Source: Rhodopseudomonas_A sp036404135 (GTDB lineage: Bacteria; Pseudomonadota; Alphaproteobacteria; Rhizobiales; Xanthobacteraceae). From it: 64,000 nucleotides of DNA. How positions within the stretch are numbered: the stretch's first letter is position 1; each line of letters begins with the position of its first letter. The position numbers were made by a program, and so were the translations under genes. Where the stretch lies: assembly GCF_036404135.1 (NCBI RefSeq), contig NZ_DASWPE010000098.1:128711-192710 (forward strand), in the 5' to 3' direction. Positions 24,822 to 32,806 of this stretch are shown here, piece by piece. Under the pieces are notes generated by a model that saw only the letters and a list, made by a program, of their open reading frames with translations, searched no databases and was not told the DNA's origin.

Positions 24822-26573
24822 GTGAGTAGTCTGTTCGATTTGTCCAGGGAGCTGGGGGCTTTCCGGTCGGCCGCGAAGTGGGGCCGCTGGGGACTGAAGG
24901 CGGGCCGGCATTGGCGGGCCAGCCGGGTGCGTGCGCGGATCGAGGCGGAGTACGATGCCGAGACCGCCGAGGCGGTCGCCGCCGCGATCACTTCCGGCCG
25001 GAACCCTGAGCCGATCCTTGAACGCGCCAGGCAGCGCAAGGCGGAAGAGGCCCACCGCGACAAACTTCTGAGTCACCCACCCCCGCTCCATGGCTCCGCG
25101 GCCTGGGCGGCGCCGACCGACCTCGCGCGTTTCCTCAAGGGCCGTGACGGGTTTGATACGCCGTCGTCCATTTTGCTCGGGACCTACCTGGAGGACGGCG
25201 GTCAAGCTCCGAGCGGATTCGTGCATTGGGATGGCGATGGCCACCTGCTGACCCTGGCCCCGACCCGCTCCGGCAAGTCGGTGACGACGATCATCCCGAA
25301 CCTGCTGCGCTACCGGGGCAGTGCCGTGGTGCTCGACCCGAAGGGAGAGCTCTACGAGGCCACTTCGGCCTGGCGCGCGGCCAACGTCGGTCCGGTCTAC
25401 CGGATCGCCCCGTTCGATGACGGCAGCGATGCCCGGACGGCGAATTTCCCGCGCCACGGCTTCAACCCGCTCTTCCGCCTCCGCTCCCAGCACCAGGCGC
25501 GGGGGCTGGCGCAGCTGATGTTTCCACGTGATCCGAACGGTCAGGAGTTCTTCAACGACGACGCTGTCAGTTTCCTGACCGGCCTGATCCAATACATCCT
25601 CAACGCCGCGCCGCCCGACCGCCGCAATCTCGGCACGGTACGCGAGGCTACCTCCGCCCCGATCGACCGTTTCAAAAGCCTCGCCACCCACATGGCGTCA
25701 TCGCCGCTGGTGGCGGTGCGGGAAGCCGCCAACAACGTGCTGGGCAAATCCGGTGACCGCGGGCTGCCGAACCTGCGGGACACCCTGCATAGCAAACTGG
25801 CGCTCTGGAGCGATCCCGCCCTGCTTGCCGCCACTGACCGCGACGACGTCGACTTCACCAAGCTCAAGGACAGTCCCGCCACGGTCTACATCACCGTACC
25901 ATTGAACCTTCACGAGGCTTATGCGCCGTTCATCAAGGTGCTGCTCAAGGCGGCGCTCGACGCCATGCTCGACAATCCCGCCCAACCGAAAATCCCTGTC
26001 CTCTTCGTTCTCGACGAGTTCCTCTCGCTCGGTCCGTTCGCGGATTTCCGCAATGCCATCCGCACCCATGCCGCCGCGGGCGTCCGGCTGTGGTTTTTCC
26101 TCCAGGACATGGGCACGCTGGAGGAGCACTACCCCGGCAAGGCCTGGCATGCGTTCCTCAACACCTCGGTGAAGCAGTTCTTCGGCATTGACGATCCTTT
26201 CACCGCCGAACTGGTCGGCCGCTACCTGGGCAACCAGACTGTCGCCTATCGCAGCACCCAAAGCGGCGCCAACGTCTCGGCGCAGATGGGCAACTGGACC
26301 AGCGACGGGTCGGCGGGCGTGGCCTTCTCCAGTGGCGAGAGCATCCAGTTTCTCGGGCGTCCGCTGATGACACCGGATGAGGTCATGGCCCTACTTTCCG
26401 ACTGGCATGCCGACGGCACGCGCACCGGCATCATTCACATTCGCGGCCCGCGCGCCTTCAAGGCCCGGCTGGTGCCCTACGATTTCAGCGAGACCTGCCG
26501 GTCACGGCTGGGCGCATACCGTGTGGGGGGCAAAACACATGCAACAGGAGCAAACGCGCCTTCAAAGGCTTGA
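24822..26573 (+). CDS. VirD4/TraG-type coupling ATPase (module 2)
   Basis: 583 residues, GTG start. Walker A is APTRSGKS (146-153) in LTLAPTRSGKSVTTIIPNLL; VVLDPKGELYEAT is the T4CP signature; Walker B is VLFVLDEFLSLG near residue 385; FFLQDMGTLEEHY and DDPFTAELVGRYLG are conserved C-terminal blocks. Unlike coupling ATPase 1 there is no clear N-terminal membrane pair; the first 90 residues are charged helices, so it may be a soluble form or anchored through a partner. It starts 80 bp beyond the candidate oriT, divergent from relaxase 2, and overlaps the following protease gene by 35 bp. Confidence 0.92.
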   Translation: MSSLFDLSRELGAFRSAAKWGRWGLKAGRHWRASRVRARIEAEYDAETAEAVAAAITSGRNPEPILERARQRKAEEAHRDKLLSHPPPLHGSAAWAAPTDLARFLKGRDGFDTPSSILLGTYLEDGGQAPSGFVHWDGDGHLLTLAPTRSGKSVTTIIPNLLRYRGSAVVLDPKGELYEATSAWRAANVGPVYRIAPFDDGSDARTANFPRHGFNPLFRLRSQHQARGLAQLMFPRDPNGQEFFNDDAVSFLTGLIQYILNAAPPDRRNLGTVREATSAPIDRFKSLATHMASSPLVAVREAANNVLGKSGDRGLPNLRDTLHSKLALWSDPALLAATDRDDVDFTKLKDSPATVYITVPLNLHEAYAPFIKVLLKAALDAMLDNPAQPKIPVLFVLDEFLSLGPFADFRNAIRTHAAAGVRLWFFLQDMGTLEEHYPGKAWHAFLNTSVKQFFGIDDPFTAELVGRYLGNQTVAYRSTQSGANVSAQMGNWTSDGSAGVAFSSGESIQFLGRPLMTPDEVMALLSDWHADGTRTGIIHIRGPRAFKARLVPYDFSETCRSRLGAYRVGGKTHATGANAPSKA

Positions 26574-27462
26574 TCCGTCCCGGCTCAAACGCGGCGGATT
26601 CTGGCACAAGATCGTCCTGATCTTCAGCGCGGAGATGGGGCTTGTCATGGGTACGATCTTCAGCGGCGGCGTGGGCACGCCGCTCCTGGCCGGATTTCTG
26701 GTCGTCCCGTTGTTCGGCCTCACCCTGGGGTTCGTCGGCCTCAGCAGGGCAAGGGACAGGATCGTCAAGGCAACGACGACTAACCTCTTGCCCGACGACC
26801 ATCCGCTCACCAAAGCGGTTCACGGCATGGCCCAAGAGCTTCACCTATCTGCAATGCCAAAGGTCGGCGTTTATCCAGATAACGACATCAACGCATTCGC
26901 CGCCGGATCGGGACCCAAGAAGGCGGTTGTGAGTTTCAGCCAGGGGCTCCTTGATCGCTGCACCAACAGGGAAGTCCTGGCCATCGCCGCGCATGAGCTG
27001 GCACACATCGCCAACAACGACATGCGCCGTATGCAGTACGCGTGGTCATTCCAGAATGCGCTGACCTGGTACATGATGTTCGAACGCGCGCGCACAATGG
27101 TCCGCTGGTTACTGAGCACCCTTGGCGAAATCCTGATCCTGAAGCTTTCCCGCAAGCGCGAATTTTGGGCGGACGCGACGGCGGCAGCACTCCTCGGGAA
27201 AGAGGCGATGATCGAAGCCCTGCGCCGCCTCGATGGAGATCCCATCGAGCCGCCCGCCTCAAAGCTCGCCTATGCCCGGCTGATGATCCGGTCAAATCCG
27301 AGGGAATGGTTTGCCACACACCCCACCATTGCCAACCGGATTGCAGCGTTGGAGCAAGAGGTCTACGTTCGAAAGCTGCCGTTCCTCTCCGAAGCGCGCC
27401 GAACGCTGAAGAGAGAGCCGCGAGAACGACGGCTACACGAAGCCGAAGACATTTCTCATTAA
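26539..27462 (+). CDS. HtpX-like membrane zinc metalloprotease (M48)
   Basis: 307 residues from ATG 26539, which lies inside the end of the coupling ATPase gene after a G-rich ribosome site. Two N-terminal hydrophobic helices (about 24-43 and 46-68) are followed by HELAH (152-156, in AIAAHELAHIANND) and a third ligand in REFWADATAAALLG (Glu208). M48/HtpX enzymes degrade damaged membrane proteins from the cytoplasmic face. Overlap with the coupling gene indicates translational coupling, which is unusual for a stress protease and suggests a function in conjugation, such as membrane protein turnover. Membership is clear; the role here is inference. Confidence 0.88.
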   Translation: MQQEQTRLQRLDPSRLKRGGFWHKIVLIFSAEMGLVMGTIFSGGVGTPLLAGFLVVPLFGLTLGFVGLSRARDRIVKATTTNLLPDDHPLTKAVHGMAQELHLSAMPKVGVYPDNDINAFAAGSGPKKAVVSFSQGLLDRCTNREVLAIAAHELAHIANNDMRRMQYAWSFQNALTWYMMFERARTMVRWLLSTLGEILILKLSRKREFWADATAAALLGKEAMIEALRRLDGDPIEPPASKLAYARLMIRSNPREWFATHPTIANRIAALEQEVYVRKLPFLSEARRTLKREPRERRLHEAEDISH

Positions 27463-27567
27463 GCGAGCCAACCCATTTGAGATCATAGTTCTCCGATGTA
27501 ATGTCTGGGGTGCACCTCATCGGTGACGTCCCCCTCTGGAGGCAATCATATTAAACTGGTTACAAGA

Positions 27568-28533
27568 ATGTCCGTTACCCAACAGATCGTCTTCGCCTTG
27601 CTGTTGACCGGGATGGTGAGCATCGACACGGCCAAAGCGCAGGATCGCGGTCAAATCGGAAGATGCTTATCCATTCAGGATATCGATGAGCGGGTCGACT
27701 GTCTTGAAAGCGGCGGAGCGCGACCAGGCGTCTCTGCACCTTCTCTTCGACCCGGAGCGGCCACGACCGGCCCCAGCTTCGATTGTCGGGCAGCAACCCT
27801 ATCGATCGAACGCGCGATCTGCGGAGATCAAACCTTGTCCGAGTGGGACGCCCGGATGATGCTGCAATATCAACAAGCACTTCGGTCGCGAAAAGGATCC
27901 GAAATCCAGTCGCTCGTTGAGGCCCAACGTTTATGGATTCAGCGTCGGAACGGCGCTTGTAGCGGGATCCCCGGGACTGCCATCTGGTCTTGCATTCTAG
28001 AAATGACTAAGCAGCGCATTGCGGCTCTCTCAAACCCTGCCCGGCCAACCGACACGCCAAACCTTACGTCCCAGCCCTCTTCCACCTTACTACCTCGGGG
28101 ACAGGATGTGGCGACTAGCAGCCAACCGCCTGCACCGCAAAATGGGCCGGCGACCACAGTAGTCCCCAACTCCAACTCTTCCCCGGCCAATCCAACCTCA
28201 GAAGGCACAAACCCGCTGTTGTTAGTCATTTTTGTGTTGGGCGCGATCATCGGCGGCATCACCGTCGGAAACAGCATTCGGCGGCGCACACTCCGGCAAA
28301 GCCTAATCGCAAAATATGGCGAGGGAATCGCAAATCGCATACTGGCCAGGCAGATTTGGCAGGGAATGACAGGCGAACAGCTCGTAGATTCCTGGGGTGC
28401 CCCCGCGGATAGGGATCACGAGATCATGAAGTCAAAAACGAAAGAAACGTGGAAATACCAACAGTACGGACGCAACCGGTTTCGCAATCGCGTTTTTTTG
28501 GAGAACGGTATGGTCGTTGGCTGGAAGCAATAA
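27568..28533 (+). CDS. exported LprI-domain protein with SmpA/OmlA-like tail
   Basis: 321 residues from ATG 27568, giving a signal peptide ending DTAKAQ; a GTG 15 codons upstream is possible. Residues ~60-155 have the LprI lysozyme-inhibitor pattern (FDCRAATLSIERAICGDQTL, AQRLWIQRRNGAC, ILEMTKQRIAAL) with conserved cysteines. A Pro/Ser-rich linker, a hydrophobic helix (LLLVIFVLGAIIGGI) and a cytoplasmic-looking domain IWQGMTGEQLVDSWGAPADR follow; the last resembles the SmpA/OmlA fold. The helix in the middle suggests a membrane protein with a periplasmic N-terminal part. It ends next to the convergent kinase operon. Confidence 0.75.
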   Translation: MSVTQQIVFALLLTGMVSIDTAKAQDRGQIGRCLSIQDIDERVDCLESGGARPGVSAPSLRPGAATTGPSFDCRAATLSIERAICGDQTLSEWDARMMLQYQQALRSRKGSEIQSLVEAQRLWIQRRNGACSGIPGTAIWSCILEMTKQRIAALSNPARPTDTPNLTSQPSSTLLPRGQDVATSSQPPAPQNGPATTVVPNSNSSPANPTSEGTNPLLLVIFVLGAIIGGITVGNSIRRRTLRQSLIAKYGEGIANRILARQIWQGMTGEQLVDSWGAPADRDHEIMKSKTKETWKYQQYGRNRFRNRVFLENGMVVGWKQ

Positions 28534-28546
28534 AATGGAGTAACCG

Positions 28547-30484
28547 TTAGCTGGAAACGGCCCTGTAGTTCTTCTCCGCCTGGAGGTATGTTGCGTGAGC
28601 AGCCTCGACTGGAGCCCTTAATTGCGATCGAGCGCTGAGAATTCTCGCATGGAGTTGACCAAGCTCTTCATATCCGGCTCGGATCGCCTGCTCGATCTTT
28701 CGACGGTCCAGCTCAATCGCGTGCTCAATCTTGTCGATCTCGCGCCGATCAATGCCGGTGGCGGGGTTGAACACGAACCGCGCTTCGATTGACCGGCGCC
28801 AACCATACAACACAGCGCACAGCTTTGGCCCGAAGCCAGGCACGGACTCAACCGCAGGGCTGAGAAGATCGGCTGCCGTCTCAATACCGTAAGACTGTAA
28901 CGTGCGCTTGCGACCATCGCCTATTCCGTCCAGGCTCGCTTTCTCGATCTCGAAATTATCGAGGAACCGTGCCAGTTGAACCTGCTTGACCGACTTCCGG
29001 AGATGATCCAGCTTGGACTTCTTTTGGCTCGGCAGCTTGTCGATAGCAACTTTCAAGCCCAATAATTCCTGCTTCTTGTGGTCAAAACTCGCCGATCCAG
29101 CCCGTTCGGCCCATTGCTGCTCTGCACGCTTCCATGATTCCTTTGCCGCCGCTTCCGCTTGTCTAAATTTGTAGACGTCCGTCGATTTATCGAGCCATCT
29201 GCGCGCGCCGAAGAACGTTAGGAGGGCCGCTATCAACAAAAGGAGTGGCGTAGGAGCGCTGAACCCTGCGAAGACTCCCACGGCGCCAACGAAAAGAGCC
29301 AATCCGAAGGCAATGATGTTCGCTCTCTTGAACGAGTTGGCCACAGAAATGGCCTCGGAATCTGGGGCAGGACTGGGCATATGAATGTCCGGCGCGGGAC
29401 CGGGACTGGCCAATGATTCAATCTGACGCCACAGTGTGGTTAGATCCCCAGTAGGCGTGCCGGTTCCAAGCGACACGAATGGAAATAACTCAATTCCAGT
29501 CGCTACTTCCATCGGACACCACGGGCATGCGATGTCCTTGTGATACCAATGAGAGGCGTTCGCGCCACACTGCTTCAGATTCTTCTCAAGCCTGACCAGT
29601 GCCTCGACCCACTCTCTTGGTTCAGGCCTCCCGCCCTGGATCATTTGCTTAGCAAATGCCCGCTCGAACAGAAAGGCGACCTCGTCACCTACGATTGACA
29701 GGGCAGGCGTGTGTGGCGGTCTGTCCATCTGCACGTCGGCTCGCATGGCACTATATGCAAACCTAAGCTCTGAGATCGCCTTCGGGATTGGCATGTCACC
29801 CCGTCCGAGGAAACGTCCCGCAAAGGGATGACGTCCCATGAACAGAAGAAGAAACGCGACGATTCCAAGCCCGAAATTGTCGTGATTGACGGTCCGCACG
29901 ACCTCCCGGAGGTTCTTTCCTTGGAGTTCGGGCGGCGTAAATGTCTCCACTCCCACTTCACAAGGGTATCGCTTGCCTTTCGCGATTACCTGGTAGCTAT
30001 CGCAATCGATCAACCTCACTGTCGCATCGTTTGCGACCAAAACGCTCCCTTCGTTGATGTCACCGATAATGCAGCCAATCTCGTGAACTGCTGCAAAAGC
30101 GCGCGCTGTGTTCGCACATGTTCGTACGAGGAACCGCCAGTCGGCCCTCTGGAACTCCACAAGCCGGCTCTTAGGGCTGTAGAGCTTGTGGATGTCCTTA
30201 GCGTTACCGATCTTCGGCATGAGAAGTCCGACCGGCGCTCGACTCGACTTCGACAGCAACAGTCCTATGGGCCAAGCCGAAACTTGTTGAAGGGCACCGG
30301 TTGAGTAAGAGGCCATGATTTCAATCTTGGAAGCGCGATCGGCAGAGAGCGGCTTGTGATAAACCTTGGCCACCAAGTCGTCCGACGCTACCACGTCGTA
30401 TACGGTTCCTTCACCGCCTTTGCCGACGATATTCGCCAGTCGGACTTCCCGGCCGGACGTATCGATAAGACTAGGTAGCTGCAT
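28547..30484 (-). CDS. TerY-P-type protein kinase with HhH C-terminus
   Basis: 645 residues from ATG 30484. A Ser/Thr kinase-like domain fills the first ~300: glycine loop GKGGEGTVYDV (21-31), Lys40, catalytic loop IGDINEGSVLV and metal motif LIDCDSYQV (DCD in place of DFG), then a PPELQGK segment. A cysteine pair (HKDIACPWCP) may bind zinc, two hydrophobic helices follow (about 390-430), then a charged coil and a double helix-hairpin-helix (LDGIGDGRKRTLQSYGI, VESVPGFGPKLCAVL). Such kinases occur with PP2C and VWA proteins in Ter-linked triads implicated in stress or phage response. It overlaps the PP2C gene by 14 bp. Confidence 0.85.
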   Translation of the reverse strand: MQLPSLIDTSGREVRLANIVGKGGEGTVYDVVASDDLVAKVYHKPLSADRASKIEIMASYSTGALQQVSAWPIGLLLSKSSRAPVGLLMPKIGNAKDIHKLYSPKSRLVEFQRADWRFLVRTCANTARAFAAVHEIGCIIGDINEGSVLVANDATVRLIDCDSYQVIAKGKRYPCEVGVETFTPPELQGKNLREVVRTVNHDNFGLGIVAFLLLFMGRHPFAGRFLGRGDMPIPKAISELRFAYSAMRADVQMDRPPHTPALSIVGDEVAFLFERAFAKQMIQGGRPEPREWVEALVRLEKNLKQCGANASHWYHKDIACPWCPMEVATGIELFPFVSLGTGTPTGDLTTLWRQIESLASPGPAPDIHMPSPAPDSEAISVANSFKRANIIAFGLALFVGAVGVFAGFSAPTPLLLLIAALLTFFGARRWLDKSTDVYKFRQAEAAAKESWKRAEQQWAERAGSASFDHKKQELLGLKVAIDKLPSQKKSKLDHLRKSVKQVQLARFLDNFEIEKASLDGIGDGRKRTLQSYGIETAADLLSPAVESVPGFGPKLCAVLYGWRRSIEARFVFNPATGIDRREIDKIEHAIELDRRKIEQAIRAGYEELGQLHARILSARSQLRAPVEAAHATYLQAEKNYRAVSS

Positions 30485-31274
30485 TTGTATCGCTCGACGT
30501 CGAAGGAACACAGGTCGCGATGACCAGTGATTTATCATCATCGGTCCGTTCGCAGATGCGATCTGAACCAAGATAGCGCGCCAGACTCTCTGAGAGGCCG
30601 TGGTCTAATCCCTCGGTTGCGACCTCTCTTACAGGTCCAATCATCGCATTGAAGAAGGGGTCATGAACCGTTTTCGTCGCATAGTTAAGAACAAGACTTT
30701 CGATCCCATCGGAAAATGATGAAATGCTTACGACCTTCCGATTGACGCAGGCAAACTCCATCGCTGCGGCCGCATCAGGGGATGTTACAAAATTCGTGCT
30801 GTTGATATACTCGCCGTGCTGAGGCCAAAACACGTAAGACCACCCATCATCACCTTCCTCGCGAACCACCATCGCCCCGTCACCCACCTGTATGAACGCT
30901 GCGGATTCGGTGCCAACTATTGCAATCAGAAGCGTACAGGCAAACTCTTTTACTGACGTCTCAGCCTCAGCGGCAATGCCTGATAGTTTCGATTGAATTT
31001 GTGCCAGCCAGTTAAGGGCCACTTCCCGCTCAAGTCCGGCGATTTCGGCACCTGTCTCAAGGTAGTTGGCAATCAGGTCGGTCACTGTCGCAACCGCATT
31101 GTCTGATCCGATTTCAGAATGGGCGGCGCTACCTGCACCGTCCGAAACCGCAACGACCAGAGCGGGCCCTCGCGTTGCCTTCACTAACCTCACACGCACG
31201 CTATCTTGACATGGTCGGCCTGTTTTCGCATGTGACGTGCCCGCCACCGACGCAGCGGCAATTCGCCATGTCAT
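30471..31274 (-). CDS. PP2C-family protein phosphatase
   Basis: 267 residues from ATG 31274, five bases downstream of the VWA gene. Metal-binding acidic motifs of PP2C are visible: GRPCQDSVRV, VAVSDGAGSAAHSEIGSD, IQVGDGAMVV, ISSFSDGIESL and RTDDDKSLVIA. It should remove phosphates put on by the neighbouring kinase or on the VWA protein. The order VWA-PP2C-kinase on one strand with minimal gaps is the TerY-P triad described for Ter-dependent systems. Confidence 0.88.
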   Translation of the reverse strand: MTWRIAAASVAGTSHAKTGRPCQDSVRVRLVKATRGPALVVAVSDGAGSAAHSEIGSDNAVATVTDLIANYLETGAEIAGLEREVALNWLAQIQSKLSGIAAEAETSVKEFACTLLIAIVGTESAAFIQVGDGAMVVREEGDDGWSYVFWPQHGEYINSTNFVTSPDAAAAMEFACVNRKVVSISSFSDGIESLVLNYATKTVHDPFFNAMIGPVREVATEGLDHGLSESLARYLGSDRICERTDDDKSLVIATCVPSTSSDTNAAT

Positions 31275-31278
31275 GTAA

Positions 31279-31947
31279 TTAGACTTCAGCCCAACCGGTA
31301 GGCGGCGCCAACGACACGCGATCTCCGGTGTTTGAGGCGGACACACGACTCAGAGAACCCGACAACCACATAAACAGCTCTCGGAAGTTAAGCCCATCCA
31401 GCTTGAGGGGGCCTCGTGGCGCCAGTTGGGCGAGGATTCCCATGTCCGCATTTGCAACCCCGATAGCGAAGAACGAAAACTCCTTCTTCTCTTCGCCTTC
31501 GCGGACGCGCTGTGCGGCTCGTTGCCAGCTATCGGTCGGAGCACCATCTGTGATCAGAAATATCCAGGGCCTGTAGTATGAAATTCCGTTTTCCTTGTAT
31601 CGCGCCTTGCGCTCTTTGAGCATGTCGAGGCCCTGCTCGACAGCCGACCCCATTGGCGTATCACCCGTCGTCGATAGAGTGACGGGCTGCCAGAAATCTG
31701 GTGTCTGAAAGCCAGACTCAATATTTACAGGCCCAAATGTGACCACAGCAATTTCGACGCGTTTCATCGCCAGCGCGTCGGTGGCAAGTTGATCTCTCAG
31801 GGTGGCGATGCCGCGATTAAGTTCGGAGATCGCGCGGCCCTGCATCGAATGTGACGTATCCAAGAGCAGCAGGCAGGGGCATCGGGGCTCCGGATTGCCA
31901 ACGAACTCGACTTCACTTCCAAAAGCGACTTGCTCAAAACCGGACAT
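31279..31947 (-). CDS. TerY-like von Willebrand factor A protein
   Basis: 222 residues; ATG with GGAG nine bases upstream. The MIDAS metal site is intact: DTSHS (30-34), TGDTPMG with the Thr, and ITDGAPTD with the Asp. No signal peptide, so cytosolic. VWA proteins bind partners through the chelated metal. In TerY-P triads the VWA protein is the presumed scaffold for phosphorylation signalling by the linked kinase and phosphatase. It starts 12 bp after the DUF4236 gene. Confidence 0.88.
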   Translation of the reverse strand: MSGFEQVAFGSEVEFVGNPEPRCPCLLLLDTSHSMQGRAISELNRGIATLRDQLATDALAMKRVEIAVVTFGPVNIESGFQTPDFWQPVTLSTTGDTPMGSAVEQGLDMLKERKARYKENGISYYRPWIFLITDGAPTDSWQRAAQRVREGEEKKEFSFFAIGVANADMGILAQLAPRGPLKLDGLNFRELFMWLSGSLSRVSASNTGDRVSLAPPTGWAEV

Positions 31948-31959
31948 TGTTGCTCCAAA

Positions 31960-32451
31960 TCATTCTCGGGGCAGTATTTGTAGTGGCGGACCAACACCTT
32001 CAACTTTCGCCTTCGGACGAGGGCGTGGAAGCGGAATTGGCCCATCGACTGCGGTAACGTTTTCAGAGCTAATTTTTGCGATGGAGCCCGTGATGTCCGC
32101 AGCTCCTGATGCAGGCTGCGACGCGCTTTCGTGCAACATAGTCGTTGGCCCAGTGGACTGAGTTGCGATGTACAGCAGGCCTAACACGAATGCGGCAATC
32201 ACAAGTGGCGTAGCTGAATAGCGCCTCCGGGACGGCAGTGAGTTGGCAAGCAGGTTTGCCGGATTTTGATGGGACACATTCGTGGTATAGGAAATTCCCG
32301 ATCCGGGAATCCCCACTGTAACCCGCGAGCCTTTTGAACCGATGTTGTAGATAAAGCCCCTGCCGCCAAATGAGACACTCGTTCGCCTCAACCCGACGTT
32401 CAGGCGCAACCCCGGAAGTACCTTGATCGACCGTCGAAAGCGAAGGCCCAT
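31960..32451 (-). CDS. DUF4236-domain membrane protein
   Basis: 163 residues from ATG 32451 (GGGGGAGA upstream). The start MGLRFRRSIKVLPGLRLNVG with SVSFGGRGFIYNIGSKGSRV is the DUF4236 signature: a short beta-rich domain with FRR and GxRG repeats. A hydrophobic helix (PLVIAAFVLGLLYIA) and a Pro-rich tail (PIPLPRPRPKAKVEG) follow. Function unknown; it is the first gene of the four-gene set with VWA, PP2C and kinase, so it may be the membrane sensor or target of that phosphorelay. Confidence 0.8.
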   Translation of the reverse strand: MGLRFRRSIKVLPGLRLNVGLRRTSVSFGGRGFIYNIGSKGSRVTVGIPGSGISYTTNVSHQNPANLLANSLPSRRRYSATPLVIAAFVLGLLYIATQSTGPTTMLHESASQPASGAADITGSIAKISSENVTAVDGPIPLPRPRPKAKVEGVGPPLQILPRE

Positions 32452-32806
32452 TTTCTCCCCCTGGTAGAAATATTGGGGTACATTTCCGCATAATGCAACC
32501 ATCGCGTCCCCATGCGGGAGCGTCTTTTGGAGCATTCAGGTCTCACATGCGACGGAACCGGAAGGGAGCAGACGCCGCTTGGCCAGCGACGGCGAGTGTG
32601 TCCATGCATCGTCCCGTCGGGTCCGACGCATGAGAACCGCGAAGTGCAGGTTCGACTAGCTTTCAGCAGTCTGCCAACAATAAATGTGCCACCTACCCGG
32701 CTTCCCTCGGGTTGCGGGTTCCGCTGCGCGCTATGGACGCGCAGCGGATTTTTCGCAAACGAGAAGGGGCCGCAAACGCGGCCCCTTCTATTGCGCGGTG
32801 CGACCG
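32452..32806. other. promoter/terminator region between DUF4236 operon and ParB-like gene
   Basis: 355 bases with no supported gene. It should carry the promoter of the DUF4236 operon, and near its right end the hairpin that follows the ParB-like gene. A second small inverted repeat (CTGCGCG...CGCGCAG, about 32723-32744) precedes that hairpin. Confidence 0.45.
32762..32789 (-). terminator. GC hairpin after ParB-like gene
   Basis: AGAAGGGGCCGC-AAAC-GCGGCCCCTTCT is a perfect 12 bp stem with a four-base loop, 18 bp beyond the ParB-like stop. A strong T-run is missing on the minus strand, so it may be a factor-dependent terminator or RNA-stabilising hairpin. A related stem begins each of the two 155 bp repeats. 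Confidence 0.65.
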
